From positions 74,717,843 through 74,781,842 of the forward strand of contig NC_080162.1 of NCBI RefSeq assembly GCF_950295315.1: a DNA stretch of 64,000 nt, written 5' to 3'. Source of the DNA: Erinaceus europaeus (lineage: Eukaryota; Chordata; Mammalia; Eulipotyphla; Erinaceidae). The position numbers and the translations under genes were made by a program. Below are positions 41,270 to 51,699 of this stretch, piece by piece; positions within the stretch are counted from its first letter, which is position 1; every line of letters starts with the position of its first letter. Under the pieces are notes generated by a model, which saw nothing but the letters and a program-made list of their open reading frames with translations, had not been told where the DNA came from and ran no database searches.

Positions 41270-41400
41270 CTGTACAGCAAATGCATCTGAGGCCTACAGA
41301 TGATCTGTGACTTGCCCAGGTCACAGAGTAGGTTAGTGACCAGGCTGGTTTGCTTGGCACCAATTATCCAGCTCCAGTGCCTTTGCTCTGAACCTCAATG
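41270..41400 (-). repeat. MIR fragment
   Basis: atctgaggcctacagatgat, tgtgacttgcccaggtcaca, ccaggctggtttgcttggca. Confidence 0.65.
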
Positions 41401-41467
41401 CAGCACTTCACTCACTTCCCATCGTGAACTTCTGTTATAGGCACTTCTGTTACAAAAGGAGGTCCTC

Positions 41468-41669
41468 ATTATTTTTAATTTTAAAAATACACTTTTTTCT
41501 TTTTATTTGATAGGATAGAGAAAAATTGAGAGGGAGAGAAAAAGAGAGACACCTGCAGCCCTGCTTTACTCTCATGAAGCTTCCCCCTTGCAGTTGGAAA
41601 GCGAGGGCTCAAACCCGGTCCTTGTGTGTGGTAACCTGTGCACTTAGCCAGGTGTGTTACCCCAGCCCT
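41468..41669 (-). mobile_element. SINE-C
   Basis: tttatttgataggatagaga, gcagccctgctttactctca, gccaggtgtgttaccccagc. Confidence 0.85.
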
Positions 41670-42033
41670 AAATATATTTATTAATGAGAGGATGAAATAG
41701 AACCTGGGCAAGGAAGATAGCATAATGGTTATACCAAAGATTTTCATGCCTTTGGCTCCAAGGTCCCAGGTTCAATCCCTGGCACTACCATAAGCCAGAG
41801 CTGAGTGGTGCACTGGTATAAATAACAATAATAAGAAAGAAAGGAGAAAGGAAGAAGAAGCAGACAAGTACGGAGAAGAAGGAAGAAGACAAGAAGTGAA
41901 GGAGACAACAAAGGAGGCAAAAGGGAAGGAGGAAGGAGGAGGAAGCAGAACATCACTCTGGCACACACAGTGGGGGATTGAACTCTGGACCTCACACTTC
42001 CAAGTGCCATGATCTTCTGCCGACTGATCTCCT
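41670..42033 (-). mobile_element. SINE-B host of a SINE-D
   Basis: Pieces 41670-41702 (atttattaatgagaggatga) and 41943-42033 (gcagaacatcactctggcac). Confidence 0.7.
41703..41942 (+). mobile_element. SINE-D with long AGGA-rich tail
   Basis: ggcaaggaagatagcataat, caggttcaatccctggcact. Then ~100 nt of GGAAGAAG-type simple sequence. Confidence 0.85.
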
Positions 42034-42046
42034 GAGTTATGAGGCC

Positions 42047-42240
42047 CTCTTTTTTTTTTTTTTTTAAGCTCTATTTATTTGAGAGGGAGGGAGGGAGAGA
42101 GAGAGAGAGAGAGAGATAGATAGGTGGGAGGAGAGAACAAGAGAAAGGGGGCAAGAGGAAGGGAGAACTAGAGCACATGTGAAGCTGGGGCTCAAACTCA
42201 GAACCTCACACTTTTTCCTTTATACCACCTCCCAGGCTAT
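42047..42240 (-). mobile_element. SINE-B with expanded (GA)n
   Basis: T17, (GA)n, acatgtgaagctggggctca, tataccacctcccaggct. The head is partly lost. Confidence 0.72.
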
Positions 42241-42255
42241 GAGATCCTCATTCTT

Positions 42256-42546
42256 TTTTTTTAAATTTTTTTAATATTTATTTTATTTATTCCCTTTGTT
42301 GCCCTTGTTGTTTTTATTGTTGTAGTTATTATTGTTGTTGTTGTTGTTGGATAGGACAGAGAGAAATGGAGAGAGGAGGGGAAGACAGAGAGGGGGAGAG
42401 AAAGACAGACACCTGCAGACCTGCTTCACCGCCTGTGAAGCGACTCCCCTGCAGGTGGGGAGCCAGGGCTCGAACTGGGATCCTTATGCCGGTCCTTGTG
42501 CTTTGCGCCACCTGCGCTTAACCCGCTGCGCTATAGCCCGACTCCC
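42256..42546 (-). mobile_element. SINE-A with TSD, near consensus
   Basis: TSD gagatcctcattctt at 42241-42255 and 42547-42561. Confidence 0.95.
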
Positions 42547-42554
42547 GAGATCCT

Positions 42555-42627
42555 CATTCTTAGACCAGGTAAACTGAGGCTCAGAATACTCACTCACCTA
42601 TCCAAAGTGGGGAAGCAGGAAAACCAT
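42555..42627 (-). repeat. MIR piece
   Basis: accaggtaaactgaggctca followed by cacctatccaaagtgg. The rest may continue after the SINE-A at 42628. Confidence 0.55.
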
Positions 42628-42914
42628 TAAATATATATATATATATATATATTTATTTATTTCCTTTTGTTGCCCTTGTTGTTTTATTGTTGTAGTTGTT
42701 GTTGTTCTTGATGTCATCGTTGTTGGACAGGAGAGAGAGAAATGGAGAGAGGAGGGGAGACAGAGAGGGGAAGACACCTGCAGACCTGCCTCATTGCTTG
42801 CAAAGCGACCCCCCCTGCAGGTGGGAAGCCAGGGGCTCGAACTGGGATCCTTAAGCCAGTCCTTACGCTTTGTGCCATGTGCGCTTAACCCACTGCGCTA
42901 CTGCCCAACTCCCG
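42628..42914 (-). mobile_element. SINE-A with (AT)n at the tail
   Basis: (AT)12 then tttatttatttccttttgtt. Head cccactgcgctactgcccaa. Confidence 0.92.
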
Positions 42915-44229
42915 GGAAACCAGTTTTAAGACCCAACCTGAGCAACAGCAAGTTCCATATCCTGGGCCAGGGATAGGGCCATAACTTGTCTCTCTAGGAG
43001 GCAAAGGTGGCCTGAGTCACCAGCTGAATGAATGAGCTCTGGGGCTCCAGTCAGCTGAGGGGAACTGGGTACCACAGGAAAAGGATGTGACGAAGACCAG
43101 AAGGGAAAGTGAAACCCTTCCGTCCTGGCTTCAGTGGGGAACAAGTGCTTGTGCCAGACAGGCCCTTCCTTCCTCTAGGGTGACTTTGGAGGCCCAGGCC
43201 CACTGCTTCCTTCCTTTGTGGTTATTTTGGGAAAGAGGTAGGTGGAGAAGAGGAAGGGGTTCTTAGTAGCCCAGGGAAAGTGCAAGGGACATCAGGCCTT
43301 GTATCTTGCCCTGGTCTCTGCATGGGGCAGACCATGAGTCACTTGCAGTTACTTTCTGATCCTGGCCTCAGTTTCCCTGAGAGAGAAGCTGACAGATGCC
43401 TGTTGAGTGTATACAAACAAGCCCATGTTAGAATTCTGGGAGATGGCAGGAAGAGGGTGGGGTAAATGGAGAGGCCTTATCACTCTCTCGGCAGGGAGTT
43501 GCAGGAGGCTACTTGAAGAAGTAAGGTTTGTGGTTGGAATCCACTTCCCGTGGCTTTCCTGGGGGAGCTGTTGGCCTCAGTAATGTGGGAAGAACACTGC
43601 CTTTCTCCTCCACTGGGGGGTGGGGGGGTGCGGGTGGGCTAAGGGGGAAATATAAATATGGGCCTGGATGCAGACAACTCAGAGAGGTAGCTGAGTGGTA
43701 CAGGGCAAAGAAATGGTTGGCTAGTTTGTGCCAACCCAGAGATGGGAACCAGTGTAGCCTCTCTATTTCCACGTCTCAGTTTTCCCTGCTTCGCCCTAAC
43801 AAGGCAGTGGTGGTATGAACAAGGGATGGAAGCACCTGATGAAGCAAGCTGACTTTGGTGGCACTAACCAAAGAGGGTAAGCCCAAGTCATTTGGGCTTT
43901 GGGAAATATTTAAGAGTCACCCGCACAGCAAACTTCCTGTTAATCTTTCTCCAGCTCTCCCGTCAGCTGCCAGCCTCTCCTCCCCCACCATTAGTTCTAA
44001 GAAGCTAAGCCTGACATATGTGCTCATTTCTTAGAAAAGGAAGTGGTTGTGCCGGGAGGAGATAACACCTCCACTGGGGAATCGAGAAAGCTATCGGCCC
44101 AAGCAGTGCAAGCGTGGGCTTTCCACCTCCTCAGCTCAAAACCTGAGTGTTAGGTTTGGAGGCAGAGAGACACACTTCAGAAAAGCATCTATTGGGGGCA
44201 CAGATATTCATTTGAGGTTCATAACCTTC
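42915..44229. other. Repeat-free intron block, candidate regulatory DNA
   Basis: The longest SINE-free part of the BCL2L1 intron here. It has AP-1 consensus TGAGTCA at 43013-43019 and 43335-43341, RUNX-type TGTGGTT at 43217-43223 and 43529-43535, ETS-type acttcctg at 43932-43939, and a G-quadruplex-like tract at about 43613-43637. Confidence 0.35.
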
Positions 44230-44475
44230 CTGGGAGTAATAGTTGATATTTACTGAGTCATTACTATGTGCCATGCACAGTGCTAAGAGCTTTGTTGTAT
44301 ATACAATTTCTCTTAATCCCCACAACAGTCCTGTGAAGTAAGTACTATTATTAACTCTCCATGTTACAGAAGAAATAGGCATAGAAAAGTTAAGTCACCC
44401 TTCCAAGGTGTTACAGTTCATAAATGTAGGAGCTGGGATTTGAATCCAGGCAGTCTGGCTCCACAGTCCAATGAG
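44230..44475 (-). repeat. MIR, near full length
   Basis: ttactatgtgccatgcacag, ccccacaacagtcctgtgaa, gctgggatttgaatccaggc. Contains TGAGTCA at 44254-44260. Confidence 0.9.
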
Positions 44476-45240
44476 CCAACCCTGAGTGCTGACTACATAC
44501 TCATGCTCATTCTTTCCCTGGAATTCTGAGGTCTTTCCTCACCCCAGCCTTCACCTTCTCTCTACTGCCACAGCCCTACATGCTTCCCAATCTCCCAATA
44601 TCCAGAGTGAGAAGGGCAATGACTCACCCTTGAAATAAGTCAGAGACTTAAAAGTGACCTTACAACATATTACCTAGCCTTCTTTCTTTCTCCTCAACAT
44701 CCCCACTTCCCAGGTGAGACTCAGAAAGATACAGGTCATACAGTTGGGTCTGTTCCACAGGAGATGGTTCGCACCTATAGAAGTTCACAGTCATCACTAG
44801 AGCACTCTTTGCTCATACACTTGAGAATAAAGAGAGGCCTCCCTCCTGGGTGGAATATTTCATCTATGAAAAACTGGAAAAATTTTCCCTGCTCTCTCTC
44901 TCTTTTTTTTCTTCCCTATCTTCTCCAACATGCTGGCCTCAATTCTGTTGCCACTCCTCTACTCTCCTCCCACTCTGTCTCAAGGGTTGCCCAACAAGAA
45001 AACACAGATTGGCAGAAGCTTGGCTAGCCTTTATCTGAGACCTGGACCAGCTCTTGATCTCCTCAAATAAGTATGTTTCTTTATGAGAGTGTTAACTGAA
45101 TGAGACTCAGGCTGGTGAGACAAATTAAATTAGATTTCCTTGTCAAGGAAGCTGCCAGAGCAGTAGACAGGTACCCAAAATGTCTTGTAAATAGACTAAA
45201 AAGTTTAATTTGGGATTTTATCTGTAAAATGGGTATTAAG
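44476..45240. other. Intron stretch, partly L2-like
   Basis: Pyrimidine-rich. ctggaattctgaggtctttc and ccttcaccttctctctactg hint at L2. No gene. Confidence 0.35.
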
Positions 45241-45556
45241 AGGAGTTGGGCGGTAGCACAGCAGGTTAAACGCACATGGCACAAAGCACAAGGACCCGAG
45301 TAAGGATCCCGGTTTGAGCCCCCAGCTCCCCACCTGCATGGGGGTTGCTTTACGGACAGTGAAGCAGGTCTGCAGGTATCTTATCTTTCTCTCCCCATCT
45401 CTCTCGATTTATCTCTGTCCTATTCAACAACAACAGCAATGACAACAAATAGTAATAATGACAAGGGTAACAACATGGGCAACAAAATGGGAAAAATGGT
45501 CTCCAGGAGCAGTGGATTTGTAGTGCAGACACCGAGCCTTGGAAGCAAAACAAAAT
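45241..45556 (+). mobile_element. SINE-A, long form, with TSD
   Basis: aaatgggtattaaga before and aaataggtattaaga after. The module is shortened to ggtctccaggagcagtggat and gcagacaccgagccttgg. Confidence 0.92.
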
Positions 45557-45574
45557 GAAATAGGTATTAAGAAA

Positions 45575-45735
45575 TACTCATTTGATGCCAGAGAGAAAGT
45601 TCACTGAAAGAATCTTGTCTGTCCATGTGGGGCCAAGGTCAACCTGCACCATATGAAGGTACTGTGGCAACAGAGATAATTCAGTGCTATGGTGTCTCTT
45701 CCTCTGTCTTTTTCTTTCAATCTGAATGAAAAGCA
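45575..45735 (+). mobile_element. SINE-E-like, worn
   Basis: gcaccatatgaaggtactgt and ttcagtgctatggtgtctct. The head is unclear. Confidence 0.5.
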
Positions 45736-45784
45736 GTTTGAAATAGTGAAATTGCACATGTGTAAGACCCTGGAAGAATACTTA

Positions 45785-45890
45785 TTTCACAAGAGCACTG
45801 TAAGAATTCAAAGCAATACATGTAGAACTCTTAGAATCTGGCACAACACATAGTAGACTGAGTAAATGTCAGCTATTATTGCTGTTCCTA
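45785..45890 (+). repeat. MIR 3' part
   Basis: gaactcttagaatctggcac, aacacatagtagactgagta, aatgtcagctattattgctg. Confidence 0.7.
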
Positions 45891-45976
45891 TCAGTCGAAA
45901 GTTCAGTTTAGAATCTATTTCATGGTCTGCAAGATCGTATATGATTTCCTCAGTTTTGCCTAGAACCAATCTGCTT

Positions 45977-46249
45977 GGGAGCCAGGTGGTGGCACAGCGG
46001 GTTAAGCACACATGGCACAAAGCACAAAGACCAGTGTAAGGATCCCAGTTCGAGCCTCCAGCTCTCCACCTGCAGGGGGTTCACCTCACAGACAGTGGAG
46101 CAGTTCTGCAGGTGTCTATCTTTCTCTCCCCCTCTGTCTTCCTTTCCTCTCTCCATTTCTCTGTCCTATACAACAACAACGACAGCAGTAACAACAACAA
46201 TAAAGACAACAAAAGGGGAAAAAATTAAAGTTTTTTTTAAAAAAAAAAA
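45977..46249 (+). mobile_element. SINE-A with TSD
   Basis: caatctgctt occurs before the head and again after the A-rich tail. Confidence 0.9.
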
Positions 46250-46289
46250 ACAATCTGCTTTACTTCTGACATGTCACATTCTGGTCTTT

Positions 46290-46449
46290 GTTTTTTAAAG
46301 GATCTATTTACTTATTCATGAGAAAGACATGCAGAGAGAGAGACAGAAAGAACCAGACATCACTCTGGTACATGTGCTGCCAGGAACTGAACTCAGGACC
46401 TCATGGTTGAGAATCCAATGCTTTATCTACTGTGCCACCTCCTGGACCA
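46290..46449 (-). mobile_element. SINE-B
   Basis: aaccagacatcactctggta, tgagaatccaatgctttatc, tgccacctcctggaccac. Confidence 0.9.
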
Positions 46450-46640
46450 CTCACATTCTGTTTTCAGTCTCAGGACCTTTATTCATACTGATCTTTCTGC
46501 TGATGTTTCTTCTACTTAGATTTTAGGCCTTAACCTACATATTACTTCTTCAAGGAGGCCTCCTGCTCTCTCCTTTCATGTCTCCTTGAGCTCTCTTGTC
46601 AGTTCCTTAGCCATGAACTCTGTCCCCTAGGCTTATAAAG
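46450..46640 (+). repeat. L2 3' region
   Basis: tattacttcttcaaggaggc, ctcctgctctctcctttcat. Confidence 0.65.
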
Positions 46641-48059
46641 GGCCCAGGTGAGGTGCTGATGAGTATGGTTGACTGGTAGATAGTGAAAACTGTGGGGAGA
46701 AAGGCCAGTTCCCTCTCACCTTCATCCTCATCCTCATTATGAGGTAAAAGTAAGAGGAGATCCTGAGATACTAGGCTACTGGGAAGGAGCCAAGTCCTTC
46801 CAGGCTCAGGAAAGGGGACAGGAAGCTTTGGGAAAGTGATGGGAAAGGCATTTTCTGTTTATGCTGAAGCAACAAGCAGGAGAAATAGGTGTATCAACCC
46901 ATAAAAAATAGGAGCTTCATTTGTGGAACCAAACTTTTCCTTAAAATTCTACTTCTTTCTAGGGTCTATGCCTTCAAGTGCTTCAGTTCAAAGCAACCAT
47001 TCTTTCCTCTTTCCCTCCAATGCCCCATTCCCTTGCCTGGTGCTGAACAATGCTGAAAGCTGTGGCAAAAAGGACTGGGACTGAGGGTCAGCAGAGGTGA
47101 GGCTCATTCTCTTGTCTGGGCCTCTGGGAAAGTCTGAGACTTTCTCCATCTGTAAAATGTAGGGGATCAACTCAAAAAGCTCCTACTAGTGTAGTAGCAT
47201 GAGGGTGAAAGCAACTCACATGCATGAGTGGCTCCCTGAGTTCTCACAGAAGCATGTTTTAAAAAAAAATGTCCAGTAATTAGTGAGGAAGGTGGAAGGT
47301 GACATTCTGGAGTTGAAGGGTTTGTGGCCACACATGGGTCTGTTATCTTCCATCTGAAAGCTGTAGGAGTTTAGAGGAAGATGGCAATGGGCATACCTAT
47401 GACCCAGGACAAGCTCAAAAAGGCCAGGCTTTGTTGAGCTTTGCCCTGTGGCCTCAACTTCATCACTCCAGCACCATTTCCAACTAGCCCAGACAAGTCC
47501 TGGGTATTTTCAGCCACCTTTATCTGATTGGAAATGTTTGGAATTCCACAGCAGAAGGCAACAGCCCTGGAGAATTTAGGGACAGGAGTAACACCCTTCC
47601 CCCACCCCTCCCCACATCTGAATGCTCTCTCACACACACCCTTGTAATCAAAAACTCAAGAGCTCAATGCATTTCCTACATTCTGGTTCCCCGCAATCTT
47701 CTTCCCCTTTAATTTCCACCAACCCTAACTCTTACCAGCCCTCTCAAGGTGCAGAATAGCAAGATGCCTGAAATGGTGCCAGGAGAGCCGGAGTACTCTA
47801 CAGCTGATGATGTTGAGGGAGGGGCCATTCAAAGATCTGCTGTTTACAGCCTACACCCAGAACACAAAAAACTGCAGAAGAGTACCATCACACCAGTCAG
47901 TGCAAAAGCAACTCATTGTTGCCCTTGATGTGAAATGTGGAATACTCAAAAATCTTTAGTATCATCATCTACAGTTCACAAAAATGACTTATCCTTCTCC
48001 TGAACAAACAGGAAACTGAGACCCAAACATGATGAAGGGACTCCTCCACAAGGCCTCCT
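46641..48059. other. Repeat-poor intron block
   Basis: No SINE for 1.4 kb. A MIR piece is at 47085-47175 (actttctccatctgtaaaat). No coding frame I recognise. Confidence 0.45.
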
Positions 48060-48260
48060 GACCTCTGGAATCAAACAATGTGGAATGTAACTCCAGTTCT
48101 GTGACATACTTGCAGAAACTGGGACAAAACCCTTTACCTCTCCAAGTCCTGTGTTCCTTCTATAAAATGAGAACAGCTGTATTTACTTCACAGTCTTGGC
48201 AGTAAGAATTAAATGGTTCATGAAAAGTGCTCAATAAATGGTAGCTGTTATTATTTTGTA
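48060..48260 (+). repeat. MIR, near full length
   Basis: accctttacctctccaagtc, ttcttctataaaatgagaac-like core and gtgctcaataaatggtagct. Confidence 0.82.
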
Positions 48261-48329
48261 TAGCTAAAAATAAGTAGCCCCATTTGTGCATTTCACAATG
48301 TATCTCATTATCTGTAGCTATAAACAAAC

Positions 48330-48460
48330 AAACAAGCCTGCGCCTGAATTATCAAAAGCCTGCAAGGTGTTATCCCATATTTCCAATGAGGAAACTAAGA
48401 CTCAAGAGAGGTGATAGGACTGAAGTCACCAGTTACTGAGTGAAGTGGCTACTTACACAG
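48330..48460 (-). repeat. MIR fragment
   Basis: tcccatatttccaatgagga, actaagactcaagagaggtg. Confidence 0.72.
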
Positions 48461-48714
48461 TACATTTAAGTTGTCAGTGCATCAGGATAGATGAAGGGGG
48501 ATGTAACAAAGATTTTCCTTCTTTTCTCTCTTTTACCCACCCAGCCACTATTTACTGAGAATTTTGGGTCATAAAAGTCAGAGATGACTTTGAGTAAGGA
48601 GAGGTAAGTCCTCTGGTTCTCTGGTGGGAATTCTCACAAGTGAGAATGGGAAAGATGTGCTGATGGCTACTCTGAGCTTCTTCCCCCAACTCAGTCCTTA
48701 AAAGGTCAGTCCTG

Positions 48715-49006
48715 GGGGGGAGTTGGGCGGTAACAAAGCAGGTTAAGCACACGTAGCACCAAGCGCAATGACCGTGTAAGGATCCTGGTTCAAGCCCCTG
48801 GCTCCCCACCTGCAGGGGAAGTAGCTTCACAGGAGGTGAAGCAGGTCTGCAGGTGTCTGTCTTTCTCTCTCCCTCTCTGTCTTCCCCTCCTCTCTCGATT
48901 TCTCTCTGTTCTATCCAATAACAACGACATCAACAACAACAGTAACTACAAAACAACAAGGGCAACAAAAGGGAAAATAAATAGTAAAATAAAATAAAAT
49001 AAAATA
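48715..49006 (+). mobile_element. SINE-A, first of a tandem pair
   Basis: TSD aaaaggtcagtcctg at 48700-48714 and 49007-49021. Tail (AAAAT)n. Confidence 0.93.
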
Positions 49007-49021
49007 AAAAGGTCAGTCCTG

Positions 49022-49310
49022 GGAGTCAGGCGATAGCGCAGTGGGTTAAGTGCAAGTGGCACAAAGCGCAAGGACTAAGTGTAAGGATCCCAGTTCGAGC
49101 CTCTGGCTCCCCATCTACAAGGGGGTCACTTCACAAGCAGTGAAAAAGGTCTGCAGGTGTCTTTCTCTCCCCTTCTCTGTCTTCCCCATCGCTCTCAATT
49201 TCTTTCTATCCTATCCAACAATGACAACATCAATAACAATAATAACTACAATAAAACAAGGGCAACAAAAGGGAGTAAATTTTTTTAATTGCACTTAAAA
49301 AAAAAAAAAA
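49022..49310 (+). mobile_element. SINE-A, second of a tandem pair
   Basis: Uses the middle TSD copy and ends before aaaaggtcattcct at 49311. Confidence 0.92.
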
Positions 49311-49514
49311 AAAAGGTCATTCCTTACAGGAATTGTTCCTGGCCACTATCTAGGAAACAAAAGTGACACCAAGTAACTTTGGTGGAGTTGTTAGCCATAT
49401 TTCTAAGAGAGACAGACTATGAACCCCACCCTCACCCTTGGTGGGTTGACCTGTAGGTTACAAGAAGGACCAGAAAAGTTGTCTTGCTTAGTTTGGGACA
49501 CTTAAAAGCTCCAT

Positions 49515-49645
49515 AAGTCTTAATGTAGTGCCCACTAAATGCCAGGCACTATGCTAAGTGACAGTGATAAAGTAGATTAAATCAGAATAAAATAATTCTA
49601 CTGGTCTGAGTTTATAATTTAATGGAGACAATAAATGTGTCAGAC
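49515..49645 (+). repeat. Old dispersed repeat, same family as 5110-5305
   Basis: actaaatgccaggcactatg, ctaagtgacagtgataaagt, ggagacaataaatgtgtcag. Confidence 0.45.
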
Positions 49646-49649
49646 AGTG

Positions 49650-49794
49650 AGTGACCAGGGAGAAGGTGCAATGGAAAAAGTGTTAGACTCTCAAGAATGA
49701 GGTCATGAGCTCAATACCCAGCATCATATGTGCCAGAGTGACATTCTGGTCTATTATCTCAAAAATAAATAAACAAATATATTTTTAAAAATAA
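49650..49794 (+). mobile_element. SINE-B
   Basis: ttagactctcaagaatgagg, tgtgccagagtgacattctg, AAATAAATAAACAAATA. Confidence 0.82.
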
Positions 49795-49813
49795 GTGGCT
49801 GGGGAGGTCCTTC

Positions 49814-50043
49814 TACTGCTTTTTCCAAGAGAATTAGTTTTATTTATTTATTAATTACTGGATAGAGACAGAGAAATTGAGAGGGGAGAGAGACAGAGAT
49901 CAGGAAAGGGGCAGAGAGACACTTGCAGCCCTGCTTCACCACTCATGAAGCTTTCACCCTGCAGGTGAGGACCAGGGGCTTGAACACAGGTCCTTGCGCA
50001 CTATAATGTGTGCGCTTAACCAGGTGCACCACCATCTGACCCC
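49814..50043 (-). mobile_element. SINE-C with TSD
   Basis: ctggggaggtcctt lies on both sides (from ~49800 and from 50045). Confidence 0.9.
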
Positions 50044-50188
50044 ACTGGGGAGGTCCTTAGCAGCAGGGCACAGGACTTGACGCATGAAGTCCCAGATTTA
50101 ATTCCTGACACTACATATGCTGGAGCAATGCTCTAGTTCCTTTTCTCTCTATCTTCCCCCCCCCCCCCCATATATACAAAAAGTAGGT
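50044..50188 (+). mobile_element. SINE-B-like, worn
   Basis: ttaattcctgacactacata, tgctggagcaatgctctagt, then C14 and a short AT tail. Confidence 0.6.
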
Positions 50189-50229
50189 GAAGAGGTCTTT
50201 GTGGATTTTCTTCTTCTAGCTTGATTACT

Positions 50230-50514
50230 TGTTGTTTTTGCCGGGCTGGCTTCAGGGCGGGTAACAGAGACGACCAGAGACACACGGCTGAGCTGAGAAC
50301 GCAGTTTAATCTTTATTCATGAGCGGGCAATGTGCTCCTCCATCTTTCTCCTCCCTCAGCAGAGAGGGACCCCCGGAAGTACGTAGGGTAGGGGGCGGGG
50401 AGAAAGAGAAGCGCGAAAGTAGCAGGGGCTAAACCACAATCTCCCAGAGGCGGGGGGTGGGGGGTGGGGGGTGGGATGGTGGCTGAGATCAAACCAATGT
50501 GAAGCATAGCAACA
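50230..50514 (-). mobile_element. Solo LTR of an endogenous retrovirus, class II-like
   Basis: 285 nt bounded by TGTTG/CAACA inverted ends and by the 6-bp TSD attact at 50224-50229 and 50515-50520. On the minus strand it has AATAAA (50312-50317) 82 nt before its end, giving a short R-U5. The region upstream of the signal is G/C-rich with several CpGs. No gag, pol or env remains. Six-base TSD and TGTTG..AACA ends fit class II (beta) elements, but this is inference. Confidence 0.85.
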
Positions 50515-50529
50515 ATTACTATGAGAGTT

Positions 50530-50695
50530 TATATAAAAAAGACATAGCTATTGGGACTTGCAAGACACTTCCTAGGGAAGGTGCTTGCTTTGCCATGAAT
50601 GAGATCCAGTTTCAAGTCTGGTCTTCCCCTGCACCCCAGAAAGCTTTGATGTTGTGGTATCTTTCCCTCTTTCCTTCTTTGTTTGACTATATAGA
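50530..50695 (+). mobile_element. SINE-E
   Basis: gcttgctttgccatgaatga, gatccagtttcaagtctggt, gaaagctttgatgttgtggt. Confidence 0.78.
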
Positions 50696-50744
50696 AAGCC
50701 AGGAGGCCAGGGTGTGTGTAAAAATTTCCTAAGTCTACAATCAT

Positions 50745-51640
50745 TTATCTAGAACCAGAAAACACCTTGAATCGCCAAAACAATCTTGAGGAAAAGAAAC
50801 AGAAATGGAGGCATAACACTCCAAAATCTCAAACTATATTATATGGCCATCATCATCAAAACAGCCTGGTACTGGAATAAATATAGGCACATAGACCAGT
50901 GGAACAGAATTGAAGGCCCAGAATTGAAACCGCCACACCTATGGACATCTAATCTTTGATAAGGGGGCCCAAAGTATTAAATGGAGAAAGGAAACTCTCT
51001 TCAATAAATGGTGCTAGGAAAACGGGGTTGAAACATGCAGAAGAATGAAACTGAACCACCTTATCTCACCAGAAACAAAAATCAACTCCAAATGTATCAA
51101 GGACATGGATGTTAGACTAGAAACTATCAAATACTTAAAGGAAAACATCGGTGGAACACTTCCCCACCTAAACCTCAAGGACATCTTTGATGATACAAAC
51201 TCAATTGCAAGGAAGACTAAAGCAGAAACAAATCAATGGGACATCAAATTGAAAAGCTTCTGCACAGCCAAAGAACAACAAACCCACCTTCTCTGACCCA
51301 TCTTGGATGGAGCTAGAATGAATTATGTTAAATGAGTTAAGTCAGAAAGATAAAGACGAGAATGGGATGATCTCACTCATAAACAGAAGTTGAGAAAGAA
51401 GAACAGAAAGGTAAACTCAATGCAGGATCTGACTGAATTTGGAATAGGGCACCAAAGTAAAAATCCTGGGTTGAGGATGAGGGTGGATGTTCAGCCTCAC
51501 GGGGCAGGGGGTATGGAGGGGAGAGGATGGGATGGGACACAGTCTTTTGGTGCTGTGAATGGTGTTTATGTACACTTCTATTAATTTGTAGTCATATAAA
51601 TCACTATTTAATTAATATGAGAGAAAAAATTAATTGAATG
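50745..51640 (+). mobile_element. L1: 3' end of ORF2 and 3'UTR, internally deleted
   Basis: 50745-51296 reads as the C-terminal part of L1 ORF2. In one frame from 51045 it gives KDMDVRLETIKYLKEN and DDTNSIARKTKAETNQWDIK. At ~51290 it jumps to sequence that normally lies well downstream (gaattatgttaaatgagtta, tgatctcactcataaacaga), so several hundred bases of ORF2 end are missing. The 3'UTR ends near 51640. Confidence 0.82.
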
Positions 51641-51699
51641 TTTCAAACTTTTTAATGCACAGACCATACATAGGCTGAGTCTTTGATATGTTGACTCTC

